DNA of 6,953 nucleotides from JAYRWN01 sp041917975 (GCA_041917975.1 JAYRWN010000330.1:1-6953); one strand, 5' to 3'; positions 1-6,595 are shown, counted from the first letter of the stretch. The notes: generated by a model not told the origin, from the sequence alone. Numbers and translations are program-made.

Positions 1-245
1 CCATCATGGTTTAGTGCTTCAGCCAATAAATCCGTCGTTTCCAAAACACCCTCCCCAATGACTGCTTTCAGCACTTTGGTAAAAATGCGATGCTCCTGCT
101 GCATTTGGGGTAAATACACAATATCATCAAACAACAAATCATGTGATTGTTTAGGCGAAACACGGGTAATACCGGCATCTGGTTCGTGCACCATGACTTT
201 TTTTAATGGTGCAATTTCCGAACCCACCTTAACTTTTAAACTCAT
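1..245 (-). CDS. Arginine deiminase family protein, N-terminal part (cut by window edge)
   Basis: This is the first 81 codons of a minus-strand gene that continues beyond base 1. The reading starts at the ATG at 245-243. The visible protein matches the start of arginine deiminases and related guanidino-group-modifying enzymes: SEIAPLKKVMVHEP at residues 9-22, LLFDDI at 37-42 and QQEH at 49-52, in the order and spacing usual for that family. Arginine deiminase converts arginine to citrulline and ammonia in the cytoplasm. The catalytic Cys, His and acidic residues lie later in the protein and are outside the window, so true deiminase activity cannot be confirmed; a related amidinotransferase-fold enzyme is possible. 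It is transcribed away from the neighbouring ABC operon, from a predicted promoter 18 bases before the start codon. Confidence 0.82.
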   Translation of the reverse strand, partial: MSLKVKVGSEIAPLKKVMVHEPDAGITRVSPKQSHDLLFDDIVYLPQMQQEHRIFTKVLKAVIGEGVLETTDLLAEALNHD

Positions 246-262
246 TTGTTTTGGTTAGGCCG

Positions 263-294
263 GCAAGGTACGGTTTATCCGTAAAAGAATCAAA
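263..294 (-). promoter_or_regulatory. Predicted promoter of the arginine-deiminase-like gene
   Basis: Reading the minus strand, TTTG (294-291) is followed by exactly 20 bases and then TACCTTG (270-264). This resembles the Bacteroidota housekeeping promoter (TTTG or TTG, about 20 bases, TAnnTTTG), although the -7 box is imperfect. It lies 18 bases before the ATG at 245. The spacing equals that of the two other promoters called in this window, which supports it. Confidence 0.42.
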
Positions 295-299
295 AACAC

Positions 300-311
300 C
301 TTTTGCCAAAG
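300..311. promoter_or_regulatory. Imperfect palindrome between divergent promoters, possible operator
   Basis: CTTTTGCCAAAG is symmetric at 10 of 12 positions (pattern CTTTKGCMAAAG). It sits between the two outward-facing -33 elements at 291-294 and 332-335, where one bound regulator could affect both transcripts. There is no further support; a 12-bp imperfect palindrome can arise by chance. Confidence 0.2.
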
Positions 312-331
312 CCATTTGAGCCTGCCTTTTT

Positions 332-363
332 TTCGTGCTCTCGGGCTTTTTTAATTATTTTTG
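332..363 (+). promoter_or_regulatory. Predicted promoter of the five-gene ABC/PspA-like operon
   Basis: The -7 box TATTTTTG (356-363) is a perfect TAnnTTTG match. Exactly 20 bases upstream is TTCG (332-335), one mismatch from the TTTG -33 consensus. The box ends 19 bases before the ATG at 383, which would leave a leader of only about a dozen bases. No other element of this kind was found in front of genes 2 to 5, consistent with a single transcription unit. Confidence 0.5.
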
Positions 364-382
364 CTGGGATAAAAGTCTTGTT

Positions 383-1048
383 ATGTCCATGCTAAAAAAA
401 ATTAAATCCTTATTCATTCTTGAAGAAGGACAAGTCAAAGAAGTCAGCGACCAGACCTACGCGAATGTGAGCACACCTGCCACACCTCCCAGCCATCCGA
501 CCTCTGAACGCCCAACTGTAAACCCGGAAGGTACCGTATCCAGCAAATTTCTGGAGGTCATGGCCGGTGCCATGGAACAAAATAATCTTCCGGGTTTCGA
601 CTATATGGAGTATAAACAATCCCTGCAATCCTTAGAAAAAATGAATATGGATGAGGCTACTCGTTTTAAGTCTGCATTAGCCATGGCACAAACCATGGGG
701 GCAAATGCTGATGGACTGTTAAAATCGGCTAACCATTACATTCAGGTTTTAAACCAAGAAGAGAATAAGTTTGAGCAAGCGTTGATCAACCAAAAAACGG
801 TTCAAATCAAAGAAAAGGAAGAAAAAGCTAAGCGACTCCAACAAATCATTCTTGAAAAAGGCCAACAAATAGAAAAACTCAATAACGAGATCGCCAGTCA
901 CCGTCAGGAAATGGATGGTATTCAGTCTGAATTAGACCAAACCAAACAAAAATTGGAGACGACAAAAAATGACTTCCTGGCGACCTACCAGACGTTAATC
1001 GGTCAAATTAAGTCAGACATAGAAAAAATGAATCTATACCTAAAATAA
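383..1048 (+). CDS. Conserved-looking cytoplasmic coiled-coil protein of unknown function
   Basis: I do not recognise a named family. The 221-residue protein has no signal peptide or membrane segment. Residues 1-20 form a short basic/hydrophobic helix (MLKKIKSLFILEE). Residues about 29-51 are a flexible linker rich in Pro, Ser and Thr. Residues about 53-115 look like a small helical domain containing NNLPGFDYMEYKQSL (67-81). Residues about 118-221 form a long, charged Lys/Glu/Gln-rich coiled coil. I chose the ATG at 383 because the reading frame upstream extends only to a GTG at 335 that lies in the promoter; ATG 389 (MLKK) is a close alternative. As first gene of the operon, it probably works with the PspA-like membrane protein 32 bases downstream, perhaps as a cytoplasmic partner. 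That is inference from context. The A8 run at 394-401 in codons 4-7 does not break the frame. Confidence 0.8.
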   Translation: MSMLKKIKSLFILEEGQVKEVSDQTYANVSTPATPPSHPTSERPTVNPEGTVSSKFLEVMAGAMEQNNLPGFDYMEYKQSLQSLEKMNMDEATRFKSALAMAQTMGANADGLLKSANHYIQVLNQEENKFEQALINQKTVQIKEKEEKAKRLQQIILEKGQQIEKLNNEIASHRQEMDGIQSELDQTKQKLETTKNDFLATYQTLIGQIKSDIEKMNLYLK

Positions 1049-1080
1049 TTTGTTAACCTTGTCATAAAAGCGGATTGTAT

Positions 1081-2100
1081 ATGAGTGAATTTAAGCCCAA
1101 ATCATTTTGGCAGCGACCAGAAGGGATAACCGGCCTGATTTTTTTATCTGCCCTGGTGGTCGGAGGTGGCCTGTTATTAGCCAAGTACATTGGCGCTTTA
1201 GTGCTCTTCGCCAGCAATACGCTAAATTTAGCGATCCTCCTTTTAGCACTTGGAGCGATTATTTATATGGTTTTGGACCCTAAAATGCGGGCCTTGGTCA
1301 GTTATATGTACAAAAGTGTGATGCGTGCAATCACTGGTATTTTTGTTCAGATTGATCCAATCGGTATTCTTAAAAGTTATGTGGATGATTTAAAATCCAG
1401 CCTGGGTAAGATGAATCGCCAGATTACCCAACTCAGAGGTCAAATGCATAAGCTTAAAGAGATCATCTTTAATAACCAAAAAGATATCCACAGTAATCTC
1501 AAGCTGGCCAGCAAAGCTAAAGACAGCAACCAGCAAAACATCATGATCCTCAAATCCCGTAAAGCCGGTCGCCTAAAAGAATCCAATCTAAAACTGGAAG
1601 ACCTCTACCGGAAAATGGAAATTCTATACCGTGTGTTAAACCGTATGTATGAAAACTCTTCCATCATGATGGAGGATGTTCAGGATCAGGTCATGGTTAA
1701 AGAACAAGAAAGGAAGGCCATCCGGGCCAGCCATTCGGCCATGAAGTCAGCTATGTCTATTATATCCGGAGATAAAGATAAAAGAGCCTTGTTCGACCAG
1801 GCGCTGGAAGCCGTAGCAGATGATGTAAGCCAAAAAGTTGGCGAAATGGAGCGATTTATGGAAATGTCTGATAATTTTATGAAATCCGTCGATTTGCAGA
1901 ATGGCGTATTTGAAGAAGAGGGGCTACGTATGCTGGAAAAGTGGGAAAAAGAAGGGGTGTCCCTTATCCTAGGCAACGAGAAGGATTCACTGATCCTGGA
2001 GGCAGGTGATGAAAGCAATGTACTTGATCTATCAGCCCCGGTAAAAGTACCGGTAAGAGCTACCGATCATCGCAACCAGTATGACACTTTGTTTGAATAA
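1081..2100 (+). CDS. Membrane-anchored PspA/IM30-like helical protein
   Basis: The 339-residue protein has two hydrophobic helices near its N terminus (about 15-43 and 48-65), followed by a nearly continuous helical region (about 92-300). That region follows the PspA/Vipp1 pattern. It opens with DPIGILKSYVDDLKSSL (92-108), like the DPEKxLRQxIxDM opening of PspA. Charged heptad helices follow, then an alanine/serine-rich stretch around SAMKSAMSIISG, and then a segment like the ALFDQALEAVADDV part of PspA. PspA proteins belong to the ESCRT-III superfamily and bind and remodel the inner membrane during envelope stress. Classical PspA has no membrane helices, so this would be a permanently anchored variant. 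The resemblance is by eye, and a generic coiled-coil membrane protein is the alternative. ATG 1081 is preferred over the TTG two codons upstream. The gene lies 20 bases before the binding-protein gene. Confidence 0.72.
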   Translation: MSEFKPKSFWQRPEGITGLIFLSALVVGGGLLLAKYIGALVLFASNTLNLAILLLALGAIIYMVLDPKMRALVSYMYKSVMRAITGIFVQIDPIGILKSYVDDLKSSLGKMNRQITQLRGQMHKLKEIIFNNQKDIHSNLKLASKAKDSNQQNIMILKSRKAGRLKESNLKLEDLYRKMEILYRVLNRMYENSSIMMEDVQDQVMVKEQERKAIRASHSAMKSAMSIISGDKDKRALFDQALEAVADDVSQKVGEMERFMEMSDNFMKSVDLQNGVFEEEGLRMLEKWEKEGVSLILGNEKDSLILEAGDESNVLDLSAPVKVPVRATDHRNQYDTLFE

Positions 2101-2120
2101 AATATTAAAATATAGGAATT

Positions 2121-3731
2121 ATGGCAACTCGATTAACCGGATTTTCAAAATTGGTGATCACCATTTTGATTCTGGCTTTATTATTCTTTGGTGGTAAGTA
2201 CCTCTTGAATAATACCAATTTTGGAAAAAATCTAAAACAACAGGCCGAGCAAGAAGCCCAGGTTGACAACAGCGCGAAATCAGATGATCGCGATCAATCC
2301 AAATCAGAACCCAAAGGCACTCTGCTTAAAGATGAAGGAGATGTGCTAAAGGTTCAATTGGTGACCTGGGGCGGTTATGGTCCCGGATTATATTTTAATG
2401 AAGGAGCAGAGCCCACCACCCGGTCCCGGTACTGGACCGATTATGGCCTCAAAGTAAAATTTGTTCTAAATGATGATCTGATTGCCGCTTTGAACGGGTG
2501 GATAGCCGATGAGTATCAGGTACTCGTGCAGACTGCGGATGCTTTTTCACTTTATACAGGTCCGGCGGACATTGCAGCAATGAAGCCCAAAGCATTTATG
2601 CAAGTAGACTGGTCGCGCGGTGGTGATGCCATCATCGTAAAACGGGGCATTAATAAAATTAATGAGCTTAAAGGGAAACGGGTGGCTGTTGCCGTTCCTT
2701 CCCCCGCACAAACCCTGATATTGACCGCCTTAGAAGCGGCAAATTTAAAATATTCGGATGTACAAATTTCAGAGACATCGGACAACATTCGCTCCGCTGA
2801 AATTTTTCAAAGCCCGGATGTAGATGCAGCCGTAGTTTGGGCACCTTACGATGAAGTGTTAAAAGCAGTGCCAGGATCAAAAGTTCTTTTAACCACCAAG
2901 AATCAATCTCACATCATCGGGGACATTATGTTTGCCAAAGAGGATTATATAAAAAGTAATCCTGATAAAATCCGGGCTTTTTACGAAGGGTGGATGAAAG
3001 CTACAGCAGAAATCCAGGCCGAACAATCCAATAAAATGAAAGCAGCAAAATTACTTGGCGAGTTCCTCAATATTTCCTCTGATGACGCTGCAGGCGCAAT
3101 GTCCTTAGTTCATAATACAAACCACGGTGATAATCTGAATTTTTTTGGATTAAACAGCGAATATCTGGGACAAAAAGGTGGAGACATTTATGATAAAATG
3201 AATAAAGAGTTTGTAAAAATGAAAACTCTGGAAACAGCTGCACCTTATTGGCGTGCGGTAATAAATACTTCCGCCATACAAGCAGCAAACGCCGGACTGA
3301 CCGGACCTGGTCAAGCCGCTGAAAAAAGTAAAACTTTCGCGCCCCCCACCGAAGCTGATAAAACTTCAGAAGCCGTCGCTTCCAAACCCATCAGTATTAA
3401 CTTTAATACCGGTGAGTTCACTTTAAGCGAAAATGCCAAAACTATTATTGACCTCCAGTTCAGAGATATCGCTAAGATCTTTGCCAATGCCCGAATCAGA
3501 GTAGAAGGCAATACGGACAACGTCGGTTCTAAAGCAACTAACATGACATTGTCCCAGAAAAGGGCACAGTCGGTAGCAGAATATTTACAAAAAACCTATG
3601 GCATGGACGCAAATCGTTTTGTAATCGTTGGTAATGGCCCAGATAAACCGGTCCCGGGTTGTGAGACCAATGCCACCAGTGAGTGCAAAGCAAAAAACCG
3701 CCGTACGGAATTTCAATTGATAGCTAATTGA
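2121..3731 (+). CDS. Membrane-anchored ABC solute-binding protein fused to an OmpA peptidoglycan-binding domain
   Basis: The 536-residue protein has three parts. Residues 8-29 form an N-terminal membrane helix with no lipobox cysteine, so it is probably a signal anchor. A charged, low-complexity linker covers about 30-72. Residues about 75-385 resemble SsuA/TauA/NMT1-type binding proteins, with GDAIIVKRG, an INELKGKRVAV segment and VDAAVVWAPY in the usual order. After a variable linker, residues about 424-536 form an OmpA C-terminal domain: ISINFNTGEF, TDNVGS, LSQKRAQSVAEYL and NRRTEF. D466 and R481 have the same 15-residue spacing as the diaminopimelate-binding Asp and Arg of E. coli OmpA, so peptidoglycan binding is probably intact. 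C514 and C522 could form a disulfide as in OmpA. The protein would present substrate to the permease encoded next while held to membrane and wall. The substrate is unknown; family members may be labelled phosphate, nitrate or sulfonate binding without proof. A weak AGGA lies just before ATG 2121. Confidence 0.9.
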   Translation: MATRLTGFSKLVITILILALLFFGGKYLLNNTNFGKNLKQQAEQEAQVDNSAKSDDRDQSKSEPKGTLLKDEGDVLKVQLVTWGGYGPGLYFNEGAEPTTRSRYWTDYGLKVKFVLNDDLIAALNGWIADEYQVLVQTADAFSLYTGPADIAAMKPKAFMQVDWSRGGDAIIVKRGINKINELKGKRVAVAVPSPAQTLILTALEAANLKYSDVQISETSDNIRSAEIFQSPDVDAAVVWAPYDEVLKAVPGSKVLLTTKNQSHIIGDIMFAKEDYIKSNPDKIRAFYEGWMKATAEIQAEQSNKMKAAKLLGEFLNISSDDAAGAMSLVHNTNHGDNLNFFGLNSEYLGQKGGDIYDKMNKEFVKMKTLETAAPYWRAVINTSAIQAANAGLTGPGQAAEKSKTFAPPTEADKTSEAVASKPISINFNTGEFTLSENAKTIIDLQFRDIAKIFANARIRVEGNTDNVGSKATNMTLSQKRAQSVAEYLQKTYGMDANRFVIVGNGPDKPVPGCETNATSECKAKNRRTEFQLIAN

Positions 3732-4828
3732 CCAACGTGGTCAAAAAAGATTTTTTTGAGCTCCGTGGCCATCCGGCCGGATTCTATGCTTGGATATTTA
3801 GTGCCCTCGGCATTCTATTTACCCTGGCCCTGTGGACCTGGCTGTCCTGGGGCGACGACCCACTGGTGCCGCCCAATGCCCTACCCAAACCCTGGCGGGT
3901 TATCACGGCCTTCGGCGATTTGATGCAGGATAATGACCTGTTTCGGAATACAACTTTATCGTTAAGTCTTAACTTGGCGGGTTATTTGGAAGCCATCCTG
4001 CTGGCACTTCCCGTAGGTTTTTTTATTGGACTTTTCCCAGTATTCAGGGGCATGTTTCAACGGCAGGTAGATTCTATTCGCTATGTCCCCCTTACGGCTA
4101 TTTTAGCCTTGTTTATCACCTGGTTTGGTATTGGGACCCCGATGAAAATCCATTTTTTAGCTTTTGGCATTGTGATTTATCTTTTACCGATCATCGTTCA
4201 ACGCATCGATGAGGTTAATGACATTTATGTAAAAACAGTAACCACACTTGGTGCAACGGATTGGCAAACCATCCGCACCGTTTTTTTACCGGCGGTTTTA
4301 TCTAAACTTTCCGATGATATACGAGTACTCACCGCTATTTCCTGGACCTATATTATTGTTGCTGAAATGATCGGTAATGAAGGTGGTTTAGGCGCTTTAA
4401 TCTATCGCGCCGGACAACGTGTAGGGCGCACAGATAAAGTTTTTGCCATACTCATTGTTATTATTTTGATTGGTATTATACAGGATAAAATTTTCCTTAA
4501 ACTTGATCGTGTCCTTTTTCCGCATAAATACCAGATTGCTGATAGTACAAAAAAAGGTCGATTAAAAAATGAAGGTTTAGCCAATGTACTGTTATCTTTT
4601 ATTTTTGATTTATTGATCTGGCTGTTAATTGCGGCCTATCTTGTCCTGTTCCTTAATGAAATGACCGGTTTCTTAACCACCCAAAAAATATTTGTATATT
4701 TTTTTGAAAGATCTGCTTGGGCTGTTCATTTGGTATTTTGGGCAATCATCGCATTTAAAGGATTTAGTTTGTATAATAAAATGGTCGTCAACAAACCGGT
4801 AAGTTTGGCAACTGCTGAAAAAAATTAA
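3728..4828 (+). CDS. NitT/TauT-type ABC transporter permease with extra C-terminal membrane module
   Basis: This inner-membrane permease resembles SsuC/TauC/NrtB. A first membrane helix lies at about 19-41, followed by the periplasmic LPKPWRVITAF segment (52-62) typical of the family and then the core helices. The cytoplasmic loop TTLGATDWQTIRTVFLP (from about residue 172) is the EAA coupling motif that docks on the ATPase. The usual family core ends near HKY (266-268). A further 98 residues follow with two predicted helices (about 287-309 and 330-349), which SsuC-like permeases of roughly 250-280 residues lack. A TAA at 3725-3727 stands directly before the reading frame and no early in-frame ATG exists, so translation must start at TTG 3728 or GTG 3737. 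The TTG overlaps the upstream stop (TTGA), implying translational coupling to the binding-protein gene. Confidence 0.9.
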   Translation: MTNVVKKDFFELRGHPAGFYAWIFSALGILFTLALWTWLSWGDDPLVPPNALPKPWRVITAFGDLMQDNDLFRNTTLSLSLNLAGYLEAILLALPVGFFIGLFPVFRGMFQRQVDSIRYVPLTAILALFITWFGIGTPMKIHFLAFGIVIYLLPIIVQRIDEVNDIYVKTVTTLGATDWQTIRTVFLPAVLSKLSDDIRVLTAISWTYIIVAEMIGNEGGLGALIYRAGQRVGRTDKVFAILIVIILIGIIQDKIFLKLDRVLFPHKYQIADSTKKGRLKNEGLANVLLSFIFDLLIWLLIAAYLVLFLNEMTGFLTTQKIFVYFFERSAWAVHLVFWAIIAFKGFSLYNKMVVNKPVSLATAEKN

Positions 4829-4830
4829 TC

Positions 4831-5637
4831 ATGTCTTTTGAACAAAAGGATAGCCAGTACCAAAACATTATTGAATTAAGAAATATCTCTCAAAGTTATG
4901 ATGGGGGTAAAACTTTTATCATAAATGACTTTAACCTTCTTGTAGAAGATAAACCGGATCAAGGACAATTTGTGATCTTATTAGGCGCATCCGGAAGCGG
5001 CAAATCAACCATATTGCGATATATCGCCGGGCTACAGGTACCGACTTTGGGCGAGGTACTGATCAAAAATCAACCTGTTACCAGGGGCAAACACATCAGC
5101 ATGGTATTTCAGGAGTATTCTTCCTTACCCTGGATGACCGTTCTGGATAATGTAAGCCTGGCTTTGCGCTACCGGGGCATTAAAAAATCGGAACGAGATG
5201 CTCAAGCGATGGAATTGATAAAATTAGTTGGTCTGCAGGGCCATGAATATAAATATGCCCAATACCCTACCCTTTCCGGAGGACAACTTCAGCGGGTAGC
5301 CATTGCACGCAGTCTGCTGGCTAATCCTGAAATATTGTTGATGGATGAACCATTTGGCGCTTTAGACATACGCACCAGGTTACAAATGCAGGATTTGTTG
5401 CTGGACATTTGGCATAAATTTCACTCCACTATTGTATTTATTACTCACGATATCCGAGAAGCCGTGTATTTGGGTGATGATATATATTTTATGAAGTCCC
5501 AACCGTCCCGGATTGTAGAACACGTGGTGGTTGATTTACCACTTAAACGGGATAAAGAAGTAAAACGAATTAGTCGTTTCAATGAATTAGTGCATCTGGT
5601 GGAGGATAAAATGATGACGGTTACCGAAATGAAATGA
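4831..5637 (+). CDS. NitT/TauT-type ABC transporter ATP-binding protein
   Basis: This 268-residue cytoplasmic ATPase powers the importer formed with the two preceding genes. All the nucleotide-binding motifs are intact: Walker A GASGSGKST (52-60), Q-loop Q94 followed by SSLPWMTVLDNV (97-108), signature LSGGQLQRVAIARSL (148-162), Walker B LLMDEP (169-174) with catalytic E173, D-loop GALD (176-179) and switch H206 in ITHD. The LPWMTVLDNV segment is typical of the SsuB/TauB/NrtD branch for nitrate, sulfonate, taurine and similar small anions, but the ATPase does not define the substrate. The length is normal for the branch. ATG 4831 is two bases after the permease stop. No terminator is visible after the stop; the convergent toxin gene ends 8 bases away. 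Confidence 0.95.
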   Translation: MSFEQKDSQYQNIIELRNISQSYDGGKTFIINDFNLLVEDKPDQGQFVILLGASGSGKSTILRYIAGLQVPTLGEVLIKNQPVTRGKHISMVFQEYSSLPWMTVLDNVSLALRYRGIKKSERDAQAMELIKLVGLQGHEYKYAQYPTLSGGQLQRVAIARSLLANPEILLMDEPFGALDIRTRLQMQDLLLDIWHKFHSTIVFITHDIREAVYLGDDIYFMKSQPSRIVEHVVVDLPLKRDKEVKRISRFNELVHLVEDKMMTVTEMK

Positions 5638-5645
5638 TCCTGGCT

Positions 5646-6104
5646 TTAGTCTAAGCGACTATCAAAATAAAAGGGCTCATGGTCAATAATTTTGATTTGA
5701 TCAAAATCAGGATGAACCGGATTGAGCAAAAAATTAAACTCGTTTTTGATAATCGCTGAAGGAACTTTTAAAACCGGCGAAATTTTATTGCGCACCCATT
5801 GGTCTCCCAGGTATTGACAGGCACTCATTGAATGTGTATCCGTAAATTGCCAACCCTCTGGCAATTTCTGCAAAAAAAGTTGATGAACCGCTAACCGGTC
5901 CGGGACGTAGATGACCATAGTGCGAAATTCACTCTCATGTCCGGTTTCACCGCGATGGACCAAATTTTCCAGACAAGCTAATGAACGCGAGGCCGCTGCA
6001 TAAATAATTTTAATCCCATGGGAATTCCATCGGCCAGAAAACCCACTCGCTGTTAGTGTTTCTGCCCATCGGGCCTTGGTGATACGAAATATTTCCACTT
6101 TCAA
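5646..6104 (-). CDS. RES-domain toxin of a type II toxin-antitoxin system
   Basis: The 152-residue protein is a complete RES domain, named for its conserved Arg, Glu and Ser. Visible hallmarks are SGRWNSHG (23-30, R25), IIYAAASRSLACLENLVH (33-50, E46), VPSAII (114-119, S116), NFLLNPVHPDF (124-134) and a closing FDSRLD. Characterised RES toxins such as MbcT and P. putida Res break down NAD+, halting growth; the conserved residues here suggest an active enzyme. The antitoxin is encoded immediately upstream. There is no ATG at the start. The TTG at 6104-6102 lies in the same frame as the antitoxin, just one codon (GTT) after its TAG stop; the GTG at 6098-6096 is the alternative. Expression probably depends on ribosomes that finish the antitoxin and reinitiate. 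Confidence 0.92.
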   Translation of the reverse strand: MKVEIFRITKARWAETLTASGFSGRWNSHGIKIIYAAASRSLACLENLVHRGETGHESEFRTMVIYVPDRLAVHQLFLQKLPEGWQFTDTHSMSACQYLGDQWVRNKISPVLKVPSAIIKNEFNFLLNPVHPDFDQIKIIDHEPFYFDSRLD

Positions 6105-6107
6105 AAC

Positions 6108-6590
6108 CTAAGCGGTAGCACCAAACTCTATCCGCACCAATTCAGCCCGAATGAACTCAATACCGGTAAGCGTATTAAGGTAGGTCATAGGGATACGCCT
6201 GTTTAAGCCATAAGCCTGACGCGACATCCAGCGCCGCATGCTATCCAAGTCACCCAACACGTCTGCACCGTAATCATAGAGTTCAAGTAAACGGTGAGCA
6301 TGCTCGGTATAACGGACTGGTAATGCTTTGTGTAGATCTTTAATATAGGTATTCAAGGTTTTAGGGGTCATCTCAAACACAACTTCTGCCAGATAGACCA
6401 ACGGCAAACCGGTCACCTCTAACACATAACGGAGTAACTTGCCTTGATAAGCCGGAGTCTCCAGGATAGTCAGAAGCTGATCATTACCGTCCTTAATCCC
6501 ACCAGCTTGGCCAAGACCACCAGAATGAGCAGCGGCTGGTTCCTGCACCAGGGCAACAGAATCATCTATAGGTTTATAAATCTTTTTCAC
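6108..6590 (-). CDS. DUF2384 (MbcA/ParS/Xre) family antitoxin
   Basis: This 160-residue protein is the expected partner of the RES toxin encoded 3 bases downstream. Residues 1-36 are a low-complexity, Gly/Ala-rich extension. Residues about 48-90 resemble the Xre-like helix-turn-helix of these antitoxins, with VYLAEVVFEMTPKTLNTYI at 65-83. The C-terminal DUF2384 toxin-binding domain covers about 100-157: MRRWMSRQAYGLNRRIPM (118-135), a variant of the usual WL..P...LGG.PL, then LNTLTGIEFIRAELVRIEFG (138-157). Family members neutralise the toxin by blocking its active site and repress their own promoter. The start is the GTG at 6590-6588. A strong promoter and paired palindromes lie just upstream, fitting autoregulation. 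MSRQAYGLNRR departs from the usual consensus, but the overall domain is clear. Confidence 0.9.
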   Translation of the reverse strand: MKKIYKPIDDSVALVQEPAAAHSGGLGQAGGIKDGNDQLLTILETPAYQGKLLRYVLEVTGLPLVYLAEVVFEMTPKTLNTYIKDLHKALPVRYTEHAHRLLELYDYGADVLGDLDSMRRWMSRQAYGLNRRIPMTYLNTLTGIEFIRAELVRIEFGATA

Positions 6591-6595
6591 AACAA

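Larger units (their letters stand above)
383..5637 (+). other. Predicted five-gene operon: coiled-coil protein, PspA-like membrane protein, NitT/TauT-type ABC importer
   Basis: Five consecutive plus-strand genes are separated by 32, 20, -4 and 2 bases, so co-transcription is very likely. The last three encode a binding protein, permease and ATPase that together complete an importer. The first two encode helical proteins not normally part of ABC importers. The unit is bounded by a divergent gene on the left and by a convergent gene on the right, whose stop codon is 8 bases away. Confidence 0.75.

Noticed and set aside
58..258. Plus-strand reading frame of 66 codons
   Set aside because: It is antisense to the arginine-deiminase-like N terminus, whose family motifs are clear, and its own product resembles nothing.
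335..382. GTG start that would lengthen the first operon protein by 16 residues
   Set aside because: It would place the start within the predicted -33 element and ahead of the -7 box; ATG 383 fits the promoter and gives a more ordinary N terminus.
394..401. Run of eight A residues near the start of the first operon gene as a programmed frameshift site
   Set aside because: The frame is intact without slippage, and no alternative product or stimulatory structure is evident.
1046..1052. TAATTTG as an internal -7 box before the PspA-like gene
   Set aside because: It is one base short of TAnnTTTG, overlaps a stop codon and has no TTG-like box about 20 bases upstream.
1686..2018. Minus-strand reading frame of 110 codons
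   Set aside because: It lies wholly within the PspA-like gene on the opposite strand; its Ser-rich product is typical of a shadow frame.
5647..5661. Small hairpin between the convergent genes as an intrinsic terminator
   Set aside because: The stem has only five pairs, is AT-rich, and has no T-run on either strand.
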